15,948 nucleotides of DNA from Mageeibacillus sp. UBA1255 (lineage in GTDB: Bacteria > Bacillota > Clostridia > UBA1212 > UBA1255): NCBI GenBank assembly GCA_002308795.1, contig DBVV01000074.1, forward strand, positions 1-15,948, read 5' to 3'. A program made the position numbers and the translations under genes. The notes under the pieces are model-generated. The model was not told where the DNA came from. It saw only the letters and a list, made by a program, of their open reading frames with translations, and did no database searches. This document shows positions 1 to 6,743 of the stretch, one piece after another (position 1 is the first letter of the stretch; each line of letters begins with the position of its first letter).

Positions 1-1
1 C

Positions 2-1195
2 CTACAACAACTTTACGCTGTGGTTCACGACAAGCTTATCCGCGTCTGGAGCGGTGAGAAGCGCCTGATGAGCGGCTGCGTCAAGGATGGCGGCGAGACC
101 TCTTGCCCCCAGCCTGCGGCGGAACGCCTTGCGGCATGCTGAGCGCAGTGCTTCTTCGGTGAAGCTGAGCTCGACGCCGTACGTCGCACGGAAAGTGAGG
201 CGGATGTTGTCCAGCGCCGAACGCTTTTTGTCGGACAGGATGCTGAAGAGTGCTTCTTCGGTGAGCGGGCGTATGCGGACAACGCAGTTTATGCGTCCTG
301 CGAGTTCGGCTATCATGCCGTACTTGATGAGTGAAGAGATGACCGCGTTAACGTCAGCGGGTGCGTTGTCGGTATCCCCTCGCCTTCCACGGGCGCAGCT
401 GTTTTCGCTGTCGCTGAAATCAGCGGTGAAGCCGATTGCCCTGCGCACCTTCGGAGCCTCTTCGAAAGCACCTTCAAACACCCCGCCGCACACGAACATC
501 ATATTGTCCGTGCACATTTCGGACGGGCCAGCGTCGATGAAACGGTACGTTGACCGCTTAGGCCGTGCGACCGTCTCGCCTTCAATCATCTTCAGCAAGT
601 CTCGCTGAGATGCCCGATGGAAAGCATCGACCGTTTCGTCGCCGCATTGGCACAGCTTGTCGAATTCGTCCAGGAAGACGATGGCATAGCGGGCGTCGTC
701 GCCGTATTTGTCGAATATTTCGGCCAATATATCGGCCTTGTTTGTTCCGCGGAACCCCGTCGGCGTGATTGACGACGCGTCCTCGATGACGACTGGTACG
801 GGGACAATCATTGCCGCGACGCGCAGGAGTTCGGTCTTGCCCGAGCCCGTCGGCCCGTATATCAGGCAGTTGCGTTTTTTCAGCTCCATATGCGGGTTCG
901 CGGCCAACGCAAGGTGCTCCAGCAGCGCCATGGCGAACGACTGAATCGCCTCGTCCTGGCCCCCGATGTACTCTCTGAAGAAATCCGACAGCCGTCTGAA
1001 CGGCCAGTTCTCCAGAAATTCGGCACATTTTTCCGCGAGCGTCGGAGGATGATTTCGCCGTTCCTCTTTCCAGCTGTCGTAATCGATGTCACCGCTGTCG
1101 TCAAAATCAATGAGGTTGATGCCGTTTTCGTTGTCAACGCAGTTTTCGTCCTTGGCTTTGGCGTTTGTTCGATATTCAGTTGTGTCGGTAGTCAT
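2..1195 (-). CDS. Divergent ClpX-type AAA+ unfoldase lacking the zinc-binding domain
   Basis: This 397-residue protein has the ClpX AAA+ core. Walker A is GPTGSGKT (114-121), Walker B is IVFLDEFDK (172-180), the arginine-finger region is ELAGR (R301) and sensor 2 is GARGL (R365). Known ClpX rings use ATP to unfold proteins and feed them to ClpP. An IGF tripeptide (254-256) lies where ClpX docks ClpP, so ClpP partnership is plausible. It departs from standard ClpX in several ways: the N-terminal four-Cys zinc domain is replaced by an acidic, low-complexity segment of about 45 residues; the pore-1 loop reads GFRG (147-150) instead of GYVG; the pore-2 RDV motif is absent; and the RKH loop is not recognisable. 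It is therefore a paralog with altered substrate choice, not the housekeeping ClpX (inference). The ATG at 1195 follows an AAAGGAT-type site. The stop (TAG) lies at 2-4, so the gene is complete. Confidence 0.85.
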   Translation of the reverse strand: MTTDTTEYRTNAKAKDENCVDNENGINLIDFDDSGDIDYDSWKEERRNHPPTLAEKCAEFLENWPFRRLSDFFREYIGGQDEAIQSFAMALLEHLALAANPHMELKKRNCLIYGPTGSGKTELLRVAAMIVPVPVVIEDASSITPTGFRGTNKADILAEIFDKYGDDARYAIVFLDEFDKLCQCGDETVDAFHRASQRDLLKMIEGETVARPKRSTYRFIDAGPSEMCTDNMMFVCGGVFEGAFEEAPKVRRAIGFTADFSDSENSCARGRRGDTDNAPADVNAVISSLIKYGMIAELAGRINCVVRIRPLTEEALFSILSDKKRSALDNIRLTFRATYGVELSFTEEALRSACRKAFRRRLGARGLAAILDAAAHQALLTAPDADKLVVNHSVKLL

Positions 1196-1327
1196 TTTGA
1201 ACCATCCTTTCGATCTTCGGTCTTAACTCGGGGCATAGTTATACCGCCGGACAGAAGATCTAAGGATGTTGATACTGAATTGGGTCAATCTGGACCTCCG
1301 TTTATGGAGAGACACGCTGCGCGTCCG

Positions 1328-1347
1328 GCCGCAACGGAATGTGCGGC
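1328..1347 (-). other. Hairpin in the leader of the ClpX-like gene
   Basis: A 6-bp perfect inverted repeat (GCCGCA / TGCGGC) with an 8-nt loop lies just downstream of the predicted transcription start of the ClpX-like gene. No U-tract follows it, so it is not an ordinary terminator. The leader from about 1357 to 1196 is long for this window. I do not recognise a known riboswitch in it. Confidence 0.3.
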
Positions 1348-1363
1348 GGCGCAACGGTTCCAC

Positions 1364-1392
1364 ATTATACTATAGACACCGAAACCGGTCAA
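1364..1392 (-). promoter_or_regulatory. Sigma-A promoter for the ClpX-like gene
   Basis: Read on the minus strand, the -35 box is TTGACC (1387-1392) and the -10 box is TATAAT (1364-1369), with a 17-bp spacer. Transcription would start near 1357, giving a leader of about 160 nt before the ATG at 1195. An A6T7 tract immediately upstream (about 1411-1423) could act as an UP element or bent DNA. The stretch 1196-1440 holds nothing coding that I can support. Confidence 0.8.
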
Positions 1393-1440
1393 TAGGTTTT
1401 TGATCCGGTTAAAAAAATTTTTTGATCCTGCAAAATATAG

Positions 1441-2619
1441 TTACTGCGCCTCATACACTGCTTTCTCGAAGCATAGCGCGGTCTGGGAATCCTGGCAGCC
1501 GTCGAAGCGCGAATTACGCATAATGATACCCGACATGTCGTTGACCGGATCCACCCAGAAATAGGTGCCGTAAGCGCCGCTCCAGCCGTAAACACCCTCG
1601 GGAAGGTAGGGATGACCGGAATTGACGATACGCACCATCAGACCCCACGTCTCGATCTCGCCAAGCCCGGGAGTGCCGGGAGCGATCCAGGGAGTGTGAA
1701 GGAGCCTTGCCGACGCGGTGGAAAGCACACGCACGCCGTCCAGAATACCGTCCGATCGCAGCATTTCCGCGAAACGTGTGTAAGAGTTCATTGAACCGGC
1801 CAGGGACGCACCGCCGCTGTGGTACGAAAGGGGAAGATTTTCAAAAGTGGAAAGGCCGAGAGAATCATCCGCAAAAGCATTGCCCGCCGCGTCACGGTCG
1901 ATCATACGCATAAACCTTGTCCGCTGCTCGTCGGAAGGCTCGAACGTAATGTCGTCTGCACCGATCGGGGACAAAAGGTTGACCCGGATGAATTCGCCGA
2001 ACTCCATTCCGGACGCGACCTCGATCACCCTGCCGGCAATATCTCCGCCCAGCGTCGTGCTGTAGCTCAGCATCGTCCCGGGCTCAAAATCGAGAGGAAA
2101 GTTTTCGGGAATGTAGTCGGAGACTGCCGCCAGCGATTGCCTGTATTTGCGCGGTATCCGCCACTGGACCTCGTATCCCGCCTCTCCGGCGCCGATGCCG
2201 TTGGTGTGGGTGATGAGGTGGTGGATCCGGAGCGTTTGTTCGCAAGGGCGGTCAGGCACGAAATCGAAGCCCCCGTCAGGGCGGATGACCTTTTTACCGA
2301 GCCACAGTTTGCTAAAGCCGGGGAGGTATTTGGACACGGGGTCGTACAGGCTTAGGAGGCCTCTATCACAGGCGGCAAGAACGGCAGCGGCGGTGATTGG
2401 TTTGGTCATTGACGCCAGGCGGAACATCGTATCGGCGGTCACGGGCTTTCCGGTATCGGGATCTTCCACACCGGCGGATGATTCCGCGACAAGTTTTCCG
2501 TGCTGCAGCAGGCGGAAAATAATGCCGAAACAGCTGGGCTCACTGACGGCGCGGCGGCAGATCTCGTCTGCCTTCGACGTCAATCTCTCGGGATCGGGGC
2601 GTATTTCGTTCCTGTTCAT
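1441..2619 (-). CDS. Serine hydrolase, beta-lactamase/family VIII esterase fold (second copy in operon)
   Basis: This 392-residue protein belongs to the serine beta-lactamase-like superfamily (class C, family VIII esterase, D-Ala-D-Ala carboxypeptidase relatives). The nucleophile motif SxxK is SMTK (S70, K73), the tyrosine motif is Y186-S-T, and the third motif is WSG (about 346-348) in GWSGAYGTYFW. The Asn normal in the YxN motif of true beta-lactamases is missing, which favours an esterase or peptide hydrolase over antibiotic resistance (inference). There is no signal peptide, so it is probably cytosolic. The ATG at 2619 is preferred because GGAGG (2625-2629) lies five bases upstream; a TTG at 2631 overlaps that Shine-Dalgarno and is unlikely. 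It lies 32 bp after a paralog and is probably the last gene of the operon. The natural substrate cannot be read from the sequence. Confidence 0.85.
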   Translation of the reverse strand: MNRNEIRPDPERLTSKADEICRRAVSEPSCFGIIFRLLQHGKLVAESSAGVEDPDTGKPVTADTMFRLASMTKPITAAAVLAACDRGLLSLYDPVSKYLPGFSKLWLGKKVIRPDGGFDFVPDRPCEQTLRIHHLITHTNGIGAGEAGYEVQWRIPRKYRQSLAAVSDYIPENFPLDFEPGTMLSYSTTLGGDIAGRVIEVASGMEFGEFIRVNLLSPIGADDITFEPSDEQRTRFMRMIDRDAAGNAFADDSLGLSTFENLPLSYHSGGASLAGSMNSYTRFAEMLRSDGILDGVRVLSTASARLLHTPWIAPGTPGLGEIETWGLMVRIVNSGHPYLPEGVYGWSGAYGTYFWVDPVNDMSGIIMRNSRFDGCQDSQTALCFEKAVYEAQ

Positions 2620-2651
2620 ATTAACCTCCAAATGTGGGCGGGAGCGGCGGT

Positions 2652-3815
2652 TCAGGCTCCGTAGACTGCTTTTTCAAACCGAAGCGTTGCCGCGGCACCG
2701 GCGCCGCCGTCGATACGCGAATTACGCATCATGACAGCGGTAACTTTATTGACCGGATCGATCCAGAAATGCGTGCCGTACGCGCCGCTCCAGCCGAAGA
2801 TCCCGGACGGGAGCCACGGATGACCGTCTCTGATCACGCGCACGCCCAGACCCCACGTCTCGACAGGACCGATACCGACAGTCCCGGGAAGAGGCCAGGG
2901 CGACCGCATCATTGACACCGCGACGGGGGACAATACACGTACTCCGTTGTACGTTCCTTCCATTCTTAGCATTTCGGCGAATTTCGAATATGCGTTCAGC
3001 GTGCCGGTGAGCGACGCGCCGCCCGAGAAATACGTGATGGGGAAGCGCTCGAACGTTGTGCGGCCCAGCGATTTGTCCATGAAAGCCCCGTGCTCTTCGT
3101 CCTTCGAGAACATGCACATCATGCGGCCCCACTGCTCGTCAGTAGGTCTGAAGGTGATGTCCCGGATCTCCAGCGGGTCAAATATCGTCTTCTGCACGTA
3201 CTCGTCAAACGGCATGCCTGACACGAGCTCAACGATCCTGGCGGCAACGTCCTGGGCTGCTACTCCGCTGTATCCGGTGACTTCGTCGGGCTGGAAATCG
3301 AGCAGCAAGTGTTTACCCATCCAGTCTGTTATCGTCTGAAGAGACTGCATATCTTCGCTGCTCATGCGGCTCCAGATGGCATTCCCGACTTCGCCGGAAG
3401 CGATGCCGTTGACGTGGCTGTGAAGGTGGTGGATCCTGAGCTGCTTTTTCGCCCTTTCGGCGGGGACGTACGATACGGTCCCGTCGGGTGCCGTTTCTTT
3501 GCGTCCGACCCACATCTCGCCGTATGCCGGAAGATATTTCCTGACCTCGTCGAACACTGTGAGGAGTCCCCGGTCCTGGGCGGCCAGAACTGCCGCGGCG
3601 GTCACGGGCTTGGTCATCGATGCCAGCCGGAACATCGTGTCACCTGTCACAGGTTGTTTTGTGTCAAGGTCTGCGACGCCTTTAATAACTTCCGCGATCG
3701 TTTCGCCGTTCTGCATCACCCTGCCTGCGATCCCGCAGTAAAGTCCGTCTTCGATGCCTTTTTCCGCCAGCGCGGTCAATCTGTTTTGTATCGCTGTTCC
3801 GTCTAATTTTGTCAT
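2652..3815 (-). CDS. Serine hydrolase, beta-lactamase/family VIII esterase fold (first copy in operon)
   Basis: This 387-residue paralog of the adjacent downstream gene shares long collinear blocks with it: DTMFRLASMTKP near residue 59, the KYLP region, the IHHL block, FSGGASL/HSGGASL, and GWSGAYGT near 341. The SxxK motif is S66-M-T-K69, the tyrosine motif is Y182-S-G, and WSG lies at 342-344. The Asn of YxN is again absent, consistent with an esterase-like member of the superfamily. No signal peptide or membrane segment is visible, so a cytosolic enzyme is expected. The ATG at 3815 has only a loosely spaced AAAGGCGG upstream, and that site overlaps the TGA of the preceding gene (3832-3834), suggesting translational coupling. 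The two copies probably arose by tandem duplication. The substrate is unknown. Confidence 0.85.
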   Translation of the reverse strand: MTKLDGTAIQNRLTALAEKGIEDGLYCGIAGRVMQNGETIAEVIKGVADLDTKQPVTGDTMFRLASMTKPVTAAAVLAAQDRGLLTVFDEVRKYLPAYGEMWVGRKETAPDGTVSYVPAERAKKQLRIHHLHSHVNGIASGEVGNAIWSRMSSEDMQSLQTITDWMGKHLLLDFQPDEVTGYSGVAAQDVAARIVELVSGMPFDEYVQKTIFDPLEIRDITFRPTDEQWGRMMCMFSKDEEHGAFMDKSLGRTTFERFPITYFSGGASLTGTLNAYSKFAEMLRMEGTYNGVRVLSPVAVSMMRSPWPLPGTVGIGPVETWGLGVRVIRDGHPWLPSGIFGWSGAYGTHFWIDPVNKVTAVMMRNSRIDGGAGAAATLRFEKAVYGA

Positions 3816-3831
3816 GGGTCAATGCCGCCTT

Positions 3832-4515
3832 TCATTTTTTCTTCTTTTTGAGTATCGTTATCAACGCTGCCAGCCCGGCGATCGTCAGGACGGACAGAGT
3901 CACGATCAATATTATTATGCCTGTGGACGATTTCGTTTTTTGTTTTGTTTCGCTTTCACCGCAGCGGGAAGTTGCAGAGGCGAGCGTAGGTATGACGGGA
4001 TCAGTTGTGCTCCCGTTATCTGCAGGTCCCACTGTGGCAGCGGTCACTTCAGCCGTCGGATCGTCGGCTTGCTCAGTCGCTGTGGCAGCGGTCTCCTGCG
4101 CCGTCGGATGAACCGTCGGCTCGAGCGTAATTGTCGCAGCAGCTGTAGCAATTGGGTTTGACGTGGGGTCAACGGTTGCTTCCGCGGTTATCGCGGCTGT
4201 CGGATTCTCCGTAGGTTCAGGTGTAGTTGTCGCCGGAACGTCAGTGACCCGGGCTGTAGCGGTAACGTGCTCTGTAGGAGTATTAGTCGGATCTGGAGAA
4301 GGAGAAGGGGTAGGGGCAGGAGTGGCCGTCGCCTCCGCAGTTGCCGTCGGAATAGGCGTATCGATCAGCCATATGATCTCAGTCTCGTTCTCGTCGCTCG
4401 CAAAAACACCGGCGTTCATCAGCACAAAAAAACAACACACAGTAACCAGCGCGAAGAACGTTGCCTTCACCCTGAATTTAGATACGCTATTTTTACCTTT
4501 CGCTGCCCTGATCAT
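3832..4515 (-). CDS. Thr/Pro-rich cell-surface protein anchored by a C-terminal membrane helix
   Basis: This 227-residue exported protein has no recognisable enzymatic domain. It starts with a basic N-terminus and a hydrophobic signal sequence (about 18-38), with probable cleavage after VFA (residue 39). Residues 52-185 are low-complexity Thr/Ala/Pro/Glu sequence built from PT-containing units. A hydrophobic helix (about 198-222) and five terminal lysines follow, giving a typical stop-transfer anchor. There is no LPxTG sortase motif. Such mucin-like stalks usually span or extend from the wall and can be glycosylated (family-level knowledge). The ATG at 4515 is preferred over an upstream in-frame start at 4572 because AAGGAGGG (4523-4530) precedes it by seven bases and a promoter -10 lies just upstream. 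It is the first gene of an operon with the two serine hydrolases, 16 bp before the next. Confidence 0.75.
   Translation of the reverse strand: MIRAAKGKNSVSKFRVKATFFALVTVCCFFVLMNAGVFASDENETEIIWLIDTPIPTATAEATATPAPTPSPSPDPTNTPTEHVTATARVTDVPATTTPEPTENPTAAITAEATVDPTSNPIATAAATITLEPTVHPTAQETAATATEQADDPTAEVTAATVGPADNGSTTDPVIPTLASATSRCGESETKQKTKSSTGIIILIVTLSVLTIAGLAALITILKKKKK
4032..4109. repeat. 48-bp period direct repeat inside the Thr/Pro-rich gene
   Basis: A 14-bp block at 4032-4045 recurs exactly at 4080-4093, and GCCGTCGGAT at 4052-4061 recurs at 4100-4109. Both are offset by 48 bp, which equals 16 codons, so the reading frame is kept. The protein shows the matching repeat as HPTAQETAATATEQAD followed by DPTAEVTAATVGPADN. 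The spacing is suitable for copy-number change by slippage or recombination (inference). Confidence 0.7.
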
Positions 4516-4543
4516 ACCGGCGCCCTCCTTTTTTCCAAAGTTA

Positions 4544-4572
4544 ATTTTACTATTTAATCGCTCCGGATTCAA
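4544..4572 (-). promoter_or_regulatory. Promoter of the Thr/Pro-rich protein - hydrolase operon
   Basis: On the minus strand, -35 TTGAAT (4567-4572) and -10 TAAAAT (4544-4549) are separated by exactly 17 bp. Transcription would start near 4537, leaving a short leader of about 22 nt that contains the AAGGAGGG site. This placement supports the ATG at 4515 as the real start. Confidence 0.65.
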
Positions 4573-4586
4573 GGGAAAAAACGAGG

Positions 4587-4615
4587 TTGTAAAAACAGCC
4601 CGATTGATATATAAT
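4587..4615 (+). promoter_or_regulatory. Promoter of the small protein - transglutaminase - phosphatase operon
   Basis: -35 TTGTAA (4587-4592), a 17-bp spacer and a perfect -10 TATAAT (4610-4615) lie upstream of the small ORF at 4685. The leader is about 62 nt. Its -35 box is only 14 bp from that of the divergent operon, so a regulator or supercoiling could couple the two promoters. Confidence 0.7.
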
Positions 4616-4684
4616 CCTAACGCTGATAATTGTCTTTAAACCAGGTAGATCAGGCAAAAAATAAAGCAAAAAAGGTGGAATACC

Positions 4685-4822
4685 ATGAAAAGCGAATATC
4701 AAGCAGCCGGAATGGAAATTATTTATCTTGACACGATCGACACCGTGACGACTTCCGATACGACCGAACCGGGGCATATCAATACCGTTGACGAGCCCGA
4801 CACGGACATCGAAAAAATCTGA
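4685..4822 (+). CDS. 45-residue acidic small protein upstream of the transglutaminase gene
   Basis: The ORF starts with ATG at 4685, six bases after AAAGGTGG (4671-4678), and ends with TGA at 4820-4822, 16 bp before the transglutaminase start. The product is strongly acidic. It has a short N-terminal part containing AGMEIIYLDTIDTVTTSD (residues 8-25), then a Thr/Asp/Glu/Pro-rich tail. It has no signal peptide or transmembrane helix. From memory, short Firmicute proteins with a similar hydrophobic-to-TTSD pattern often precede genes for secreted proteins, but I cannot verify homology and their function is unknown to me. A RiPP-precursor-like peptide, a small regulator or a leader peptide are possible; no RiPP-maturation enzyme is nearby. 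The good ribosome site, upstream promoter and clean spacing support it being translated. Confidence 0.65.
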   Translation: MKSEYQAAGMEIIYLDTIDTVTTSDTTEPGHINTVDEPDTDIEKI

Positions 4823-4838
4823 TAAAGGAGGGATCACG

Positions 4839-6743
4839 ATGAAAAAAAGCATATCGTTATTGTTGTCAATACTCCTTATATTCTCTTTATTTATTGTCCC
4901 TTCCGCGGCTGATGCGACGTATACGGCGTCAGACGGGCCGCTGCTCGTTTCGGCGTCAACGACGTTGAAATCCCAGATCGCGCTTAATATTTACGTTGCC
5001 CTTCCGGACGAGGTGCTCGCGGACGATGCTGCTTATGCGCAGTTTACGCTGAACGGTACCGCGACGAAGCAGTACGTAAGCGAGGTTAAGGGCAGGCCGG
5101 AGACGGTTTTCGAGCAAAAAGTTTACCGGTTCAGCCTGGATATCGCGCCGAAATATATGTTCCAGAAGGTCAATTTCAGGATGTTCGGTACCGTTAACGG
5201 TGGTGTTGCGGCTCTTGCGCTTCACAGTGCGTCAACAGATTACAGCAGCTCCGGTTTTGATTATTCGATAGCCGATTATCTTAATGAGCGTCTTGATAAA
5301 AGTACTGACAGCAAAATGAAATCGCTCGCCAGAGCGATGCTTGATTACGGAAAGGCTGCGGCGGATTATTTCGGCATCACGACCCCTTCGGGTATCGAGT
5401 TCTCGCAGGAACTTGCGGATCTGAACACGTCGGTGCTTGACAGATACAGATTTTTGCTGAAGACCGCTAACTCTCCTGCGGGATATAACGGGCCGGGTAT
5501 GAGCATAACGATCGATTCAGACGTTGCGATCAATATTTATTTTAACTTTGCCAGCGGTACTGACGTGTCAACGTACGATATCAAGATCGACGGTGAGAAG
5601 CCTACGTTAGTTAATACTTCAAGCGGCTATTGTGCGACTATTTCAGGTATCGTTGCGAGAGACTTCGGCAAGTTGATCACTCTTTCGGTAGGGAAAGACG
5701 GAGTGGTATCCGAAGCGACGATCTGCGTATTGTCGTACAGCTACAGCCTGATCTACAGCACTAATCATACTGTGACTGAGAAGGAAATAAACCTTGCCAA
5801 GGCGCTTTATCTCTATTATTTCTATACAAAAGACTACTTTGTAGGCGAATACACAAGCCCGTATTCGGGACTTCATTATGAGCAGATCGATTTCGTTACA
5901 AGTGAGGCAGAACTGGAACAGATCGACGCGATCCTGAACAACATCATTACTACCGAAATGAGCACGATCGAGAAGATACTGACGGTCCACGACTGGATGG
6001 TCTGCAACATCAAATATAACTATGACAATATAAATGATCCTGCGAACCAGTATATCGAGTCTGCGTTGAACGGATGTACGGTTTGTGCGGGATATGCGAA
6101 GCTGTTTTATGCCTTTATGGTTGAGATCGGTGTCCCCTGCAAATATATAACCGGAAAAGCTTATACGTCGAGCAATCCGAGCGGTGAAAGTCATGCATGG
6201 GATGCGATACAGATGGATGACGGGAACTGGTACTATGTTGACGTGACGTGGGACGATCCCGGACTAAACGGACATTCTGATTATCCCAACGGAGAAAACC
6301 TCCGGTACAAATACTTTATTGTCCCCGCGAGCGAGATCGGGAAGGATCATACTCCGGAAGTCACGCTGCCCACGCCTGAAGGGACGGATATGAGTTATAA
6401 CAATGCCGCGATCGTCGTTAAATTAACGCAGATCAAAGCGAAAGTTGACAGCGGCGAGCTGGAAAATACGGCGGTCCTGTTAGATTTTGATGCCGAATAC
6501 GATCAGCTGATCGATACTCTAAAGTCGGAAATAATCGCCGATGCTGCCGGTGAACGAAGCGGCGTCGTTTATACCGTTTATGCAATAAATGACTCGCTGG
6601 ACGCACAGGGACTCCTTAATAAGATATGGGGCGATGTCGGTCAATTTTCAGCAGACACTTATTTTGCAAGGGTCAAAATAGAAATACTTCAATTTATAGA
6701 TCTGCCTCTGACATTAGGATTCAGAATATATCCGGAAGAATGA
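4839..6743 (+). CDS. Secreted transglutaminase-like (Cys-His-Asp) protein
   Basis: This 634-residue protein has an N-terminal signal peptide (MKKS, hydrophobic residues 6-21, likely cleavage after about residue 24). A transglutaminase-like domain spans about 375-500. Its expected triad is all visible: C416 in GCTVCAGYA, H452 in ESHAWD and D468 in YYVDVTWDDP. Bacterial members of this papain-like fold are proteases, amidases or cross-linkers, so the reaction here is open. Residues about 40-180 and 215-335 look like two copies of one domain: each opens with a strand containing ALNIYV or AINIYF and ends in helices with an LARAMLDY/LAKALYLYY pattern. The C-terminal 120 residues are unassigned. 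The ATG at 4839 follows AAAGGAGGG (4824-4832). The TGA overlaps the next start codon (ATGA), showing translational coupling. No membrane anchor or sortase signal is seen, so it may be released or wall-bound. Confidence 0.85.
   Translation: MKKSISLLLSILLIFSLFIVPSAADATYTASDGPLLVSASTTLKSQIALNIYVALPDEVLADDAAYAQFTLNGTATKQYVSEVKGRPETVFEQKVYRFSLDIAPKYMFQKVNFRMFGTVNGGVAALALHSASTDYSSSGFDYSIADYLNERLDKSTDSKMKSLARAMLDYGKAAADYFGITTPSGIEFSQELADLNTSVLDRYRFLLKTANSPAGYNGPGMSITIDSDVAINIYFNFASGTDVSTYDIKIDGEKPTLVNTSSGYCATISGIVARDFGKLITLSVGKDGVVSEATICVLSYSYSLIYSTNHTVTEKEINLAKALYLYYFYTKDYFVGEYTSPYSGLHYEQIDFVTSEAELEQIDAILNNIITTEMSTIEKILTVHDWMVCNIKYNYDNINDPANQYIESALNGCTVCAGYAKLFYAFMVEIGVPCKYITGKAYTSSNPSGESHAWDAIQMDDGNWYYVDVTWDDPGLNGHSDYPNGENLRYKYFIVPASEIGKDHTPEVTLPTPEGTDMSYNNAAIVVKLTQIKAKVDSGELENTAVLLDFDAEYDQLIDTLKSEIIADAAGERSGVVYTVYAINDSLDAQGLLNKIWGDVGQFSADTYFARVKIEILQFIDLPLTLGFRIYPEE

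Noticed and set aside
87..608. 173-residue plus-strand ORF
   Set aside because: It lies wholly antisense to the ClpX-like gene, has an Arg/Ser-rich composition typical of a shadow frame, and has no ribosome site or promoter.
1381..1423. AACCGG/CCGGTT inverted repeat next to an A/T tract, as a terminator for the hydrolase operon
   Set aside because: Read on the minus strand the T-tract comes before the stem, not after it, and the stem overlaps the -35 box of the ClpX-like promoter; more likely a promoter-associated element.
1441..3815. Beta-lactamase resistance genes
   Set aside because: SxxK is present, but the YxN Asn is missing and there is no signal peptide, so antibiotic hydrolysis is not supported.
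3832..4515. CRISPR-like or minisatellite array in the repetitive Thr/Pro gene
   Set aside because: The repeats are degenerate, in frame and coding, with no uniform spacers.
4550..4852. 100-residue minus-strand ORF across the divergent promoter region
   Set aside because: It overlaps both promoters and the small acidic ORF, and lacks a ribosome site; the plus-strand small ORF explains the region better.
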